From assembly GCF_042654985.1 (NCBI RefSeq), contig NZ_JBHSMT010000030.1, positions 76,769 through 140,768 on the forward strand: DNA of 64,000 nt. The letters run 5' to 3'. This document shows, piece by piece, positions 1-8,857 of this stretch. Position 1 is the first letter of the stretch. Each line of letters opens with the position of its first letter. The position numbers were made by a program, and so were the translations under genes. The notes below the pieces were generated by a model. That model made no database searches and was not told where the DNA came from. It was given only the letters and a program-made list of their open reading frames with translations. The stretch comes from Paraherbaspirillum soli. GTDB lineage: Bacteria; Pseudomonadota; Gammaproteobacteria; Burkholderiales; Burkholderiaceae_D.

Positions 1-242
1 CCGAAGTGCTCGACCAGCGCCCCGAGCGTCCCGACCAGCAGCGGCGACAGCACCAGCGCCGGCCAGAATCCGAGTTTGACGCTGATCGCATAGGCGAAAT
101 AAGCGCCCAGCATATAAAAGCTCGCGTGCGCAAAATTCAGCACTCCCAGCATGCTGAAGATCAGCGTCAGCCCCGCCGACAGCAGAAACAACAGCAGTCC
201 ATAGCTGAGGCCGTTCAGCAAAGTGATTAAAGTGAATTCCAT
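1..242 (-). CDS. Branched-chain amino-acid ABC transporter permease, LivH type (5' part only)
   Basis: This is the N-terminal 80 codons of an inner-membrane permease that runs out of the window on the left. The ATG at 242-240 begins MEFTLITLLNGLSYGLLLF, followed by a GLTLIFSMLGVLNFAHASFYMLGAY stretch, here summarised: the G-x-x-L-N-F-A-H-x-x-x-Y-M-L-G-A-Y signature is typical of LivH-family permeases of HAAT transporters. Two hydrophobic segments are visible. The rest of the liv operon would lie outside the window. The first residues fit the family start well, so the start codon is considered reliable. The substrate within branched-chain amino acids, amides or urea cannot be told from this piece. 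Confidence 0.85.
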   Translation of the reverse strand, partial: MEFTLITLLNGLSYGLLLFLLSAGLTLIFSMLGVLNFAHASFYMLGAYFAYAISVKLGFWPALVLSPLLVGTLGALVEHF

Positions 243-354
243 GCGATGGAGCGAGCTGGCTGATGATGATTCATAGGGTGGCGACGCAGATTGAAGGACA
301 GGTAAACAGGTCCGGCATTTTACCGGCTTGCTCGGCGAAAATATTTTCGTATTT

Positions 355-397
355 TTACCTTGGTAATATTGACGCCCACATTACACCCGGGTAATAT
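355..397 (+). promoter_or_regulatory. Sigma70-like promoter flanked by two TTACC/GGTAA dyads
   Basis: TTGACG at 369-374 and TAATAT at 392-397 are separated by exactly 17 bp. One dyad (TTACC-TT-GGTAA, 355-366) abuts the -35 element. A second related dyad (TTACACCCGGGTAA, 381-394) covers the spacer and reaches into the -10 element. Both are followed by TAT. This geometry suggests a repressible promoter for the DUF2239 gene at 434; the regulator is not identified. Confidence 0.6.
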
Positions 398-433
398 CTG
401 CGACATACTCTTATTTTGAGAAAGGTTTTTCAG

Positions 434-1051
434 ATGAACCAGCACACAGAACGTCCCGTCATCGCCTTTGCCGGCCCGCACCGCATCGCTTCCGGTCAAT
501 TGGCTTTGGTAGCTTTAAAGGTAAAAGAGCTGATCGATCGCAACGAATCCGCACCCATCCTGATCTTCGACGACATCACCAGCGAACCGGTCGAAGTCGA
601 TTTTCGCGGCACCGCGGAGCAAGTGGTGCAACGACTGTCGGTCGCCGAAGCGGCAGTTGAAAAAGCCGCGCCGGAAGACGCGCAGGAACCGGCACGCGGC
701 CCAGGCCGGCCGAAGCTGGGCGTGATCGGGCGCGAGGTCACGCTGCTGCCGCGGCATTGGGACTGGCTCAACAGCCAGCGCGGCGGCGCCTCGGTAGCCT
801 TGCGCAAACTGGTCGAGGATGCCAAGCGGCGCAGCGACGGCCGCGACCAGATCCGCCGCGCACAGGAATACGCCTACCGCTTCATGTCGGCCATGGCCGG
901 CAACCAGCCCGATTTTGAAGAAGCGAACCGCGCTTTTTTTGCCGGCGACCAGGCCGGATTCGAACGCTTGGTCGAGGCTTGGCCGGTCGATATTCGGGAG
1001 CATGCCAGGACCCTGGCAACGCGCAGCTTTCAGCAGCCGAGCGCCGAGTAA
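434..1051 (+). CDS. DUF2239 family protein
   Basis: A cytoplasmic protein of 205 residues with no known biochemical role. It matches the DUF2239 pattern over its whole length: an N-terminal F-A-G-x-x-R-I-A-S-G segment, I-L-I-F-D-D, a middle P-G-R-P-K-L-G-V linker, R-E-V-T-L-L-P-R-H-W-D-W-L, and a C-terminal A-Y-R-F-M-S-A-M-A-G. The P-G-R-P-K stretch resembles an AT-hook-like basic element, but DNA binding is only a guess. ATG 434 was chosen because GAGAAAGG sits 8 bp upstream; an in-frame TTG at 416 lies inside that site. The gene stands alone behind a strong promoter with two dyads and is followed 30 bp later by a P-loop gene. Confidence 0.85.
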   Translation: MNQHTERPVIAFAGPHRIASGQLALVALKVKELIDRNESAPILIFDDITSEPVEVDFRGTAEQVVQRLSVAEAAVEKAAPEDAQEPARGPGRPKLGVIGREVTLLPRHWDWLNSQRGGASVALRKLVEDAKRRSDGRDQIRRAQEYAYRFMSAMAGNQPDFEEANRAFFAGDQAGFERLVEAWPVDIREHARTLATRSFQQPSAE

Positions 1052-1081
1052 CAGCACGCAACCAATTCAGCGGAATAAGCC

Positions 1082-1600
1082 ATGACAAATATCCAAACAG
1101 TTCACCTTATCTATGGCCCGCTCGGTGCGGGCAAATCGACTTATGCACGAAAAATCGCAGCTGAGACAAGCGCCGTTCGTTTTTCAATCGATGAATGGAT
1201 GCACACCTTATTTGGCGATGACCAGCCTGCTCAAAAGGACTCGGCGTGGATCAACTGGGCCATGACGCGTGTCACGCGTTGCGAAACGCTGATCTGGTCA
1301 AGCAGCATGCAAATCCTGACGTCAGGACGGGACGTGATCCTTGATCTTGGCTTGCTGCGTGCAACCGACCGCGATCGCCTGAGTTCCCTGGTCGAGGCAA
1401 GCGGTCATCGGGTTTTGCCCTGTTTTGTCGACGCGGATCGCAGCGTACGCCGGCAACGTGTATTGCAGAGAAACGTGGAACAGGGCGACACCTATTCGTT
1501 CGACGTGACACCAGCGATGTTTGATGCGATGGAAATGTTTTTCGAGCGGCCGACGGCAGAAGAGCTGCGCCGCTCAATCAAAACTTTGCCGTCAAATTGA
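1082..1600 (+). CDS. AAA-type P-loop ATP-binding protein (zeta/APH-like small kinase fold)
   Basis: A 172-residue cytoplasmic protein with an N-terminal Walker A motif (GPLGAGKST, about residues 12-20) and a Walker B-like hydrophobic strand ending in D-L-G (about residue 82). The size and the R-x-x-V-x-x-R-N lid-like helix near residue 120 fit the AAA_33 group, which contains small nucleoside or antibiotic kinases. The substrate is not known. It lies 30 bp after the DUF2239 gene on the same strand and may be co-transcribed with it. No partner antitoxin is seen, so a zeta-toxin role is not supported. Confidence 0.7.
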   Translation: MTNIQTVHLIYGPLGAGKSTYARKIAAETSAVRFSIDEWMHTLFGDDQPAQKDSAWINWAMTRVTRCETLIWSSSMQILTSGRDVILDLGLLRATDRDRLSSLVEASGHRVLPCFVDADRSVRRQRVLQRNVEQGDTYSFDVTPAMFDAMEMFFERPTAEELRRSIKTLPSN

Positions 1601-1653
1601 ACGGTGTAAGTAGTTTTGTGCCGTCCGTCACTAAGAAGATCTTGGACCAAGCC

Positions 1654-2805
1654 CTAAAACAAGCCCAGCTGCCCGGACGATTTCTCCCGCTCGGAAGGAA
1701 CATACGGCCGCCTGAAGCGCGTCGCATCCAATCTCGCAAACGAGCCGCCGCGCTGCGCCAGCCCGCATCTGATCAGCGCTTTCTCAAACCGTTGCCGCAG
1801 CAGATCGGCCCAGATCCCCTCGCCCCGCATCCTGGTCGCAAAATCGGCGTCATATGCCGCGCCGCCGCGCATCTCGCGCACGCGGTTCATCACGCGCTTG
1901 GCGCGGTCCGGGAAATGCGCGTCAAGCCACTGCTGGAACAACGGCTCAACCTCCCACGGCAGGCGCAATACGACGTAATTGGCCAGTACCGCGCCGGCTT
2001 CGGCGGCGGCTTCGATCACCCGTTCCAGGTCGGGTTCGGTGACAAACGGGATCAATGGCGCGACGCTGACGCTGACCGGGATGCCGGCCTCGGCCAAGGT
2101 CTTGATCGTCCGCAGCCGGCGTGCCGGCGCAGCGGCGCGCGGCTCCAGCGTACGCGCGATGACCGGGTCCAGCGTGGTGAGCGTGACCGCCGCCAGCACC
2201 TGCCGCTTGCGCGCCATGCTGGCCAACAGGTCGATATCGCGTTCAATCAGCGACGATTTGGTAATCAGCGCCACCGGATGATCGCAATCATGCAGCACCT
2301 GCAAAATTTTCCGCGTCAGGCCCAGCTCACGCTCGCACGGCTGATAGGCATCGGTGTTGACGCCGAGCGCAATCGGCTCGGCCACATAGGACGGCTTGGC
2401 CAGCTCGCGCAACAGCAATTGCGGCGCATTCACCTTGGCGAAAATACGGCTCTCGAAATCCAGTCCCGGCGACAGGCCGAGGTAGCTATGCGTAGGCCGG
2501 GCGTAACAATAAATGCAGCCATGTTCGCAGCCGCGATACGGGTTCAACGACACGCGAAACGGCAAATCCGGCGAGGCATTGCGGTTCAGGATGCTCTTGG
2601 CCTGCTCTTCGGTGACGATGGTGCGCAACGGCGCCGGAGAATCGTCCTGTTCCGCCTCTACCGCCCAGCCGTCGTCAAAGTTCTCGCGCTGCTCGACTTC
2701 GTAACGCCCCTGCATGTTATTGGTCGCGCCACGCCCTTTGCGCGGAGCGACCGGGGCTTGAAAGGTTATGGGCTGGGATAGCGGGTTTGCTTGTTTGATT
2801 GACAT
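1654..2805 (-). CDS. PA0069-type radical SAM protein (spore-photoproduct-lyase-like)
   Basis: A 383-residue radical SAM protein. The 4Fe-4S binding motif GCEHGCIYCYARP, at about residue 80, gives the CxxxCxxC pattern that ligates the cluster activating S-adenosylmethionine. It is followed by H-S-Y-L-G-L-S-P-G-L-D-F-E, diagnostic of the PA0069/Rv2578c family, which is related to spore photoproduct lyase. The true substrate is unknown; DNA repair is suggested by the relatives and by the LexA box that overlaps this gene's start region (2818-2837). ATG 2805 was taken as the start; an in-frame GTG at 2811 is possible. The gene converges with the P-loop gene on the other strand. Confidence 0.88.
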   Translation of the reverse strand: MSIKQANPLSQPITFQAPVAPRKGRGATNNMQGRYEVEQRENFDDGWAVEAEQDDSPAPLRTIVTEEQAKSILNRNASPDLPFRVSLNPYRGCEHGCIYCYARPTHSYLGLSPGLDFESRIFAKVNAPQLLLRELAKPSYVAEPIALGVNTDAYQPCERELGLTRKILQVLHDCDHPVALITKSSLIERDIDLLASMARKRQVLAAVTLTTLDPVIARTLEPRAAAPARRLRTIKTLAEAGIPVSVSVAPLIPFVTEPDLERVIEAAAEAGAVLANYVVLRLPWEVEPLFQQWLDAHFPDRAKRVMNRVREMRGGAAYDADFATRMRGEGIWADLLRQRFEKALIRCGLAQRGGSFARLDATRFRRPYVPSEREKSSGQLGLF

Positions 2806-2817
2806 TGGCACACCATA

Positions 2818-2837
2818 TACTGTATGTTCATACAGTA
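2818..2837 (-). promoter_or_regulatory. LexA (SOS) box upstream of the radical SAM gene
   Basis: The core CTGT-ATGTTCAT-ACAG occupies 2820-2835 and sits in a 26-bp near-palindrome (2815-2840). It matches the gammaproteobacterial and betaproteobacterial LexA consensus CTGT-N8-ACAG with flanking TA/TA. It ends about 12 bp upstream of the ATG of the minus-strand gene, so LexA bound here would cover its promoter. The plus-strand efflux operon begins about 280 bp away and is less likely to be the target. Confidence 0.85.
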
Positions 2838-3118
2838 TATTAGCGTAAAAATCGGTGATAGATACATTGGAATTTCAACGGTGAGACTGATGCTTGAAGC
2901 AACGCCATGCCATCTTGCATTCCATCCCATGCTTTTTCACTTCTATCCCTTTGTTTCCGCAGATTATCGCAATAACATACCGTGCGGCAATTTTCTTCTC
3001 TACAGTAGCGGCACGCACTTATCACTGGAGCAGGCAGACCAAAATAAAACCAGCTGAAATCATTAAAAAATCCCGCATTAGGGAAGCTCTCAAAAAAATC
3101 GTTTGTAAGGGAAACTGG

Positions 3119-4579
3119 ATGCGTTTACTTAAGATTATCGGCGGCTTGCCCCTGCTGTCCGTGATTGCCGGTTGTGTTGTCGGGCCCGCCTACCAGGCGC
3201 CGTCGCCGGCTGCTTCATCTCACGCTGTATTGCCGCAATTTCAGACCAGTCTGCCGAAGCACTCGGCACCAGATGATGGCACCGCGGACTTGACCCGGTG
3301 GTGGGGCCAATTTGACGATCCGCTGGTGGCCGAGTTGGTCGATGCGGCGCAGACCACCAGCCCTACCCTGGCCCAGGCACTGGCCCGTATCGCACAAGCA
3401 CGCGCCAATGCAAGCTCTTCCCGCAGCGCACTGTATCCGTCGCTAGCCGCCAATGCCAACAGCACCCGCAGCAAATCGCCCAGTTCCGGCGCCAGCGTGG
3501 TCAGCACCAGCAGCAGCGCGAGCCTCGACGCCAGCTGGGAAATCGACCTGTTCGGCGGCAAGCGCAAGTCTGCCGATGCTGCCAATGCGCGCCTGTCGGC
3601 ACGCAGCGCGGATTGGCATGGCGCACGGGTGTCGCTGGCCGCGGAAGTCGGCACCACCTTGGTCAATTACCGCGCCTGTATCGCGACGGCGGCGATGCTG
3701 GCGCAGGATTTGCAGTCGCGGGAACAAACGGCGCAGCTGACCATGCTCAAGATCAAGGCCGGCTTTACCGCGCCGGCCGACGGCGCATTGATCAATGCAT
3801 CGGCTGCCGATGCGCGGCAACGGCTGATCTTGCAGCGCGCCGACTGCGACCTGGATATCAAGGCCTTGGTGGCGCTGACCGACATCGCCGAGCCGGACTT
3901 GCGCGCAAAACTCGCTGCCAACGACCGCATACCGCAGCCGCGCGGCATCATCGTCGATGCGGTGCCGGCCCAAGCCCTGACGCAGCGTCCCGACATCGCG
4001 GTGGCCGAACGCGAACTGGCGGCAGCCGGCGCCGACATCAATGTCGCGCAAGCCAATCGCTATCCGCGCGTGTCGCTGCTCGGCAGCATCGGCATCGCGG
4101 GCTTGCGATTCGACGGCCAGAACAGCCATTCAAATACCTGGTCGTTCGGGCCGTCGATCAGCCTGCCGCTGTTCGATGCCGGCCGCCGCAAGGCGGAAGT
4201 CGACCTGGCGCAAGCCCGTTATGACGAAGCCTATGCCGGCTATCAATTGCAAGTGCGCAGCGCAGTGCGTGAAATCGAGGAAGCATTGGTGCGCTTGGAC
4301 GCGGCAGCCCGGCGCGAGGACGATGCGGCAGCGGCAGCCCGCGATTATGAACGCTACTACCGCGCCAACGACGACAAATACAAGGCCGGCAGCGGCAGCC
4401 TGTTTGAGCTGGAAGACGCGCGCCGCACCTCCCTGGCGGCGCAGCAAACCTTGATCAGCGTCCAGCGCGAGCACGTCGCCGCCTGGATTGCCTTGTACAA
4501 AGCATTGGGCGGCGGTTGGCGCAGCGACGCCCAGGTTGCGGCAATGCCGGCGACAGCGCCACATTCCGATCGTTCTTAA
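3119..4579 (+). CDS. Efflux outer-membrane lipoprotein, NodT/TolC family
   Basis: A 486-residue outer-membrane factor that forms the exit duct of the tripartite RND system encoded here. It has a lipoprotein signal peptide with lipobox L-S-V-I-A-G-C (about residues 12-18) and two repeated OEP domains: the N-terminal part includes A-S-W-E-I-D-L-F-G and the C-terminal part S-I-S-L-P-L-F-D-A-G-R-R, the classical NodT-family turns. ATG 3119 is chosen for its AAGGGA site 6-7 bp upstream and because the signal peptide starts there; the frame is open further upstream but has no signal. It is the first gene of the operon, 26 bp before the adaptor gene. Confidence 0.92.
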   Translation: MRLLKIIGGLPLLSVIAGCVVGPAYQAPSPAASSHAVLPQFQTSLPKHSAPDDGTADLTRWWGQFDDPLVAELVDAAQTTSPTLAQALARIAQARANASSSRSALYPSLAANANSTRSKSPSSGASVVSTSSSASLDASWEIDLFGGKRKSADAANARLSARSADWHGARVSLAAEVGTTLVNYRACIATAAMLAQDLQSREQTAQLTMLKIKAGFTAPADGALINASAADARQRLILQRADCDLDIKALVALTDIAEPDLRAKLAANDRIPQPRGIIVDAVPAQALTQRPDIAVAERELAAAGADINVAQANRYPRVSLLGSIGIAGLRFDGQNSHSNTWSFGPSISLPLFDAGRRKAEVDLAQARYDEAYAGYQLQVRSAVREIEEALVRLDAAARREDDAAAAARDYERYYRANDDKYKAGSGSLFELEDARRTSLAAQQTLISVQREHVAAWIALYKALGGGWRSDAQVAAMPATAPHSDRS

Positions 4580-4605
4580 ACATAGATAAGTAAAGAATAT
4601 CTGTC

Positions 4606-5769
4606 ATGAAAAAGCTATCTACCAAACAAACGGTTTCCCTCGTGCTGGTCGTCGCCGTAGGGGCTGTCGGGTTCTGGGCCACGACCGCGAATCACGCCAA
4701 GCCCGCTGAAAAAGCAGCCGCCACCAAACCCAAGGCCGCATTGACCGTGACCACCACCCAGCCACACAGCGACGACTGGCCGCTCACGCTATCGGCCAAT
4801 GGCAGCATCGCGGCCTGGCAAGAAGCCGTGGTCGGCAGCGAGTTGGGCGGTTTGCTGCTGGCGGAAGTCAACGTCAATGTCGGCGATGTCGTCAAACGCG
4901 GCCAGGTATTGGCGCGTTTCACCAACGAAAGCGTGGCGGCCCAGGTGGCGCAGCAAAAGGCGGCGGTGGAAGAAGCGCGCGCCGCCTTGTCAGAGGCGGA
5001 AGCGAATGCCGAACGGGCCCGCACCTTAGCCAACAGCGGCGCCTTGAGCGGACAGCAAACCACGCAATATGTCATCGCTGAACGCAGCACCAAAGCACGT
5101 CTGATGTCGGCCCAAGCGCGCTTGGAACTCGAGCAAATCCGCCTGCGCCAGACCCAGGTGACCGCGCCTGACGATGGCGTCATTTCTTCACGCACGGCCA
5201 CGGTCGGCGCCGTCGCTGCGCAGGGACAGGAGCTGTTCAAGCTGATCCGCAAGAATCGCCTTGAATGGCGGGCCGAAGTCAATGCCAGCGACTTGCTGCT
5301 GATCAAACCCGGCCAAACGGTCAAATTACGCGTCACCAATGGCGTCACGGTGGACGGCAAGGTCCGCATGATTGCGCCGACTGTCGATGCGGCTACCCGC
5401 AATGCGCTGGTGTATGTCGACCTGCCGACGCCAGGCAGCGCGCACGCCGGCATGTTCGGCAGCGGCCAGTTCGAACTCGGTCATTCCGCCGCGCTGACGC
5501 TGCCGCAAAGCGCGGTCGTGATGCGCGATGGATTCAGCTATGTCTATCAACTGCGCAAGGACGATAAAGTCGCGCAAACCAAGGTGACGCTGGGACGCCG
5601 CGTCGGCGACCGGATCGAGGTGCTGAACGGCATCACGGCGGCGATGACGCTGGTAGCCAAGGGCGCGGGATTCCTGGCGGATGGCGACACGGTGCAGGTG
5701 GTTGCTGCGCCGGCTTCGGTTTCTGCACCTGCACCGGCCGCAAGCGCCGCACCGCTGGCATTGAAATAA
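4606..5769 (+). CDS. RND efflux periplasmic adaptor (membrane fusion protein)
   Basis: A 387-residue HlyD/AcrA-type adaptor that bridges the pump and the outer-membrane factor in the periplasm. It has one N-terminal membrane anchor (residues 10-28), a biotinyl-lipoyl-like half (V-x-V-G-D-V-V-K-R-G-Q-V-L-A), a long alanine-rich alpha-hairpin (about 105-160), the second lipoyl half (V-T-A-P-D-D-G-V-I) and a beta-barrel/membrane-proximal domain. There is no lipobox, so it is probably anchored by the uncleaved helix. It lies between the outer-membrane factor and the pump, with 13 bp to the pump start, which fits a single transcript. Confidence 0.93.
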   Translation: MKKLSTKQTVSLVLVVAVGAVGFWATTANHAKPAEKAAATKPKAALTVTTTQPHSDDWPLTLSANGSIAAWQEAVVGSELGGLLLAEVNVNVGDVVKRGQVLARFTNESVAAQVAQQKAAVEEARAALSEAEANAERARTLANSGALSGQQTTQYVIAERSTKARLMSAQARLELEQIRLRQTQVTAPDDGVISSRTATVGAVAAQGQELFKLIRKNRLEWRAEVNASDLLLIKPGQTVKLRVTNGVTVDGKVRMIAPTVDAATRNALVYVDLPTPGSAHAGMFGSGQFELGHSAALTLPQSAVVMRDGFSYVYQLRKDDKVAQTKVTLGRRVGDRIEVLNGITAAMTLVAKGAGFLADGDTVQVVAAPASVSAPAPAASAAPLALK

Positions 5770-5782
5770 GCAAGGACCCATC

Positions 5783-8700
5783 ATGAACTTTTCCTCCTTA
5801 TCGATCAAACATCCGGTTCCGGCCATTTTATTGTTCATCATGCTCACGGTGATGGGACTGCTGAGCTTCAAAAGCATGTTGGTGCAGGAATCTCCCGATA
5901 TCGAATTCCCCTTCATCACGGTGAGCATCAGCTTGCCTGGCGCCTCCCCATCGCAGCTGGAAACAGAGGTTGCGCGCAAAGTCGAGAACTCAATCGCCTC
6001 GATCGCGGATATCCGCCACATTTACACCACCGTCAGCGATGGCGCCGTCACCAGCACGATCGAATTCCGGCTGGAAAAAGACCTGGCCGAAGCGATGAAC
6101 GATGTGCACGATGCGGTCAATCGCGTGCGCAGCGACCTGCCGGCTGAAGTGCGCGATCCGATCTACGGCAAAGCCAGCACCTCGGGCCAGCCGATTCTCA
6201 CCTACACCGTCAAATCCGACCAACTGGACGAAGAAGCCTTGTCCTGGTTTGTCGACAACAACGTCTTCAAAGCCTTGTTGTCGGTGCCCGGCGTGGGCCG
6301 GATCGGCAGAGTCGGCGGCGTCAATCGTGAGGTATTGGTCGAACTCGACCCTGCCCGCATGGCGGCCTTGAATGTTTCCGCAGCCGACATCTCGCGTCAA
6401 CTGCAACGCGTGCAACAGGAAGCGCCGGGCGGCAAAGCCGACATCAGCGGCGCCCGGCAATCGTTGCGCACCATCGGCACCGTCGGCAACGTGACCGAAA
6501 TCGCGGCCCTGCAAATGGCTTTGCCGGACGGCCGCACGATCCGGCTGGACCAGGTCGCCAAGGTCAGCGACGGCGTCGGCGAGCGTACTGCGATCACGCT
6601 ACTCGACGGCAAGCCGGTGGTCGGATTTGAAATCACGCGCAGCAAGGGATCCGGTGAAATCACGGTGGCCGATGCGGTACGCAAAGCCATCCATACGCTG
6701 AACGAAAAAGAGCCGCACGTCAAAATCAGCGAAGCGTTCAATAACGTCGACGCGGTAGAAGAAAACTACGCAGGTTCGATGTCGCTGTTGTATGAAGGCG
6801 CAATCCTGGCGGTGCTGGTGGTCTGGATATTCTTGCGCGACTGGCGCGCAACGCTGGTGGCCGCCGCGGCGCTGCCGCTGTCCATCATCCCGACCTTCCT
6901 GGCGATGAACTACCTGGGATTTACACTCAATGGCGTGACTTTGCTGTCGCTGGCCCTGGTCATCGGCATCCTGGTCGACGATGCGATCGTCGAAATCGAA
7001 AACATCGTGCGCCATCTGCGCATGGGCAAGACGCCGTATCAAGCAGCGCTGGAAGCCGCGGACGAAATCGGGCTGGCCGTGGTGGCCACCACCTTTACGC
7101 TGATCGCGGTATTTTTGCCGACCGCATTCATGAGCGGCATCGTCGGCAAGTACTTCAAGCAATTCGGCTGGACCGCCGCCATTGCGGTCGCGGCATCGCT
7201 GGTCGTCGCGCGCTTGTTGACGCCGATGATGGCGGCCTATTTGTTGAAGCCTATCGTGCATCCGAAAAAAGACAGCCGCCTGATGGGCAAATACCTGGCG
7301 CTTGCCACCTGGTGCCTGCAGAATCGCGTCAAGACCACCATCATGGCAGCGGCTTTTTTCATCGGCTCGCTGGCGCTGATCCCGTTTTTGCCGACCGGCT
7401 TCATTCCGCCTACTGATCGCGGCCAGACCCAGGTCACGCTGGAACTGCCGCCCGGCAGCACCTTGGCGGAAACCCGCGCCAGCGCCGAACAAGCGCGCCA
7501 GCTGCTGATGAAAAACAAGGATGTCGATCAGGTCTATAGCGCCATCGGCGGCGACGAAGCGCGCCGCGCGACCTTGACCGTCATGCTGAAGGATCATCCG
7601 CAACGCACAAGGAAACAGACCGAAGTCGATATCGAACTGCGCCAGATGCTGACGCAATTACCCGGCCTGCGGGTCACCGTCGGCGCCGGCGGCAACGGCG
7701 AAGAACTGCAGCTGTTATTGTCAGGCGACGATCCGCAAGCACTGAGTGCGGTGACGCAAGCGGTGGAACGCGAAATCCGCACCATTCCCGGCCTCGGCAA
7801 TATCACCTCCAGCATCAGCCTGGTGCGGCCTGAGATCATCGTCGCGCCGAATTTCGCCAAAGCCGCCGACCTCGGCGTCACCGCTGCGGCGATCGGCGAA
7901 ACCTTGCGCGTAGCGACCGCCGGCGACTATGACCAGTCCTTGGCCAAGCTCAATTTGCCGGAGCGCCAAATCCCGATTCGGGTGCGGCTGCCGGAAGCGG
8001 CGCGGCAAGATATGAGCGTACTGGAAAGACTGTCGGTACCCGGTAAAAACGGCAACGTGCCATTGCGTTCGGTCGCAGACCTGCGCTTCGACAGCGGCCC
8101 GGCCAGGATAGATCGGATCGACCGCAATCGCCGCGTCATCATCCACGTCGAACTGAACGGCCATGAACTGGGTGAAGTATTAGCCAAAGTAAATGAGTTG
8201 CCGAACCTGAAAAACCTGCCGCCCAATGTCAAGCGCGGCGAACTGGGCGACGCTGAAGTGATGCAGGAACTGTTTTCCGGCTTCGGCCTGGCGATGCTGA
8301 CCGGCGTGCTGTGCGTCTATATGGTGCTGGTCCTGCTGTTCAAGGGCTTCTTGCAACCGGTGACGATTCTGGCGGCCCTGCCATTGTCGATCGGCGGCGC
8401 CTTCGCGGCCCTGTTGATCACGCGCAGTTCATTCTCGATGCCATCGCTGATCGGCTTATTGATGTTGATGGGAATCGCGGTCAAAAACTCGATCCTGCTG
8501 GTCGAATACGCGATCGTCGCCAGACGCGATCACGGCCTGAGCCGCTTCGATGCCTTGATCGACGCCTGCCACAAGCGCGCCCAACCGATCGTCATGACCA
8601 CCATCGCCATGGGTGCCGGCATGCTGCCCATCGCCTTGGGACTGGGCGCGGACGCCAGCTTCCGCGCACCGATGGCGATCGCGGTCATCGGCGGCTTGGT

Positions 8701-8857
8701 GACCTCGACATTTTTAAGCTTGCTGGTGATACCGGTGGTGTTTACCTACATTGACGACCTGCTGGCGTGGGGGAAGCGCAAGTTTGGGCACAAGCATGCC
8801 GATGCGAGCGTCCAGGCGGTGATCTCCAAAATGAAGAGCGCCGAAGTACAGCATTAA
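5783..8857 (+). CDS. RND efflux pump, inner-membrane permease (HAE1-type)
   Basis: A 1024-residue proton-driven exporter of the AcrB/MdtC superfamily. The first transmembrane helix is followed by a large periplasmic loop (I-S-L-P-G-A-S-P-S-Q-L-E-T-E-V), then TM2-6 with the proton-relay signature V-D-D-A-I-V-E-I-E-N at about residue 400, then a second periplasmic loop and the second TM bundle (M-G-I-A-V-K-N-S-I-L-L-V-E). Length and architecture are complete. RBS AAGGA lies 9 bp before the ATG. Substrate range cannot be deduced, although drugs or solvents are usual. No regulator adjoins the operon. Its stop overlaps the slyX stop by 4 bp on the opposite strand. Confidence 0.94.
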   Translation: MNFSSLSIKHPVPAILLFIMLTVMGLLSFKSMLVQESPDIEFPFITVSISLPGASPSQLETEVARKVENSIASIADIRHIYTTVSDGAVTSTIEFRLEKDLAEAMNDVHDAVNRVRSDLPAEVRDPIYGKASTSGQPILTYTVKSDQLDEEALSWFVDNNVFKALLSVPGVGRIGRVGGVNREVLVELDPARMAALNVSAADISRQLQRVQQEAPGGKADISGARQSLRTIGTVGNVTEIAALQMALPDGRTIRLDQVAKVSDGVGERTAITLLDGKPVVGFEITRSKGSGEITVADAVRKAIHTLNEKEPHVKISEAFNNVDAVEENYAGSMSLLYEGAILAVLVVWIFLRDWRATLVAAAALPLSIIPTFLAMNYLGFTLNGVTLLSLALVIGILVDDAIVEIENIVRHLRMGKTPYQAALEAADEIGLAVVATTFTLIAVFLPTAFMSGIVGKYFKQFGWTAAIAVAASLVVARLLTPMMAAYLLKPIVHPKKDSRLMGKYLALATWCLQNRVKTTIMAAAFFIGSLALIPFLPTGFIPPTDRGQTQVTLELPPGSTLAETRASAEQARQLLMKNKDVDQVYSAIGGDEARRATLTVMLKDHPQRTRKQTEVDIELRQMLTQLPGLRVTVGAGGNGEELQLLLSGDDPQALSAVTQAVEREIRTIPGLGNITSSISLVRPEIIVAPNFAKAADLGVTAAAIGETLRVATAGDYDQSLAKLNLPERQIPIRVRLPEAARQDMSVLERLSVPGKNGNVPLRSVADLRFDSGPARIDRIDRNRRVIIHVELNGHELGEVLAKVNELPNLKNLPPNVKRGELGDAEVMQELFSGFGLAMLTGVLCVYMVLVLLFKGFLQPVTILAALPLSIGGAFAALLITRSSFSMPSLIGLLMLMGIAVKNSILLVEYAIVARRDHGLSRFDALIDACHKRAQPIVMTTIAMGAGMLPIALGLGADASFRAPMAIAVIGGLVTSTFLSLLVIPVVFTYIDDLLAWGKRKFGHKHADASVQAVISKMKSAEVQH

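Noticed and set aside
1082..1600. Zeta toxin of a toxin-antitoxin pair
   Set aside because: Only the P-loop fold is shared; there is no epsilon-like antitoxin beside it and the upstream gene is DUF2239.
1597..2781. A plus-strand frame of 394 codons opposite the radical SAM gene
   Set aside because: The minus strand carries the CxxxCxxC radical SAM sequence; the plus frame is arginine- and glutamine-rich shadow.
2894..3118. A longer N-terminus for the outer-membrane efflux protein
   Set aside because: The upstream codons lack a signal peptide, whereas ATG 3119 begins a proper lipoprotein signal with a ribosome site.
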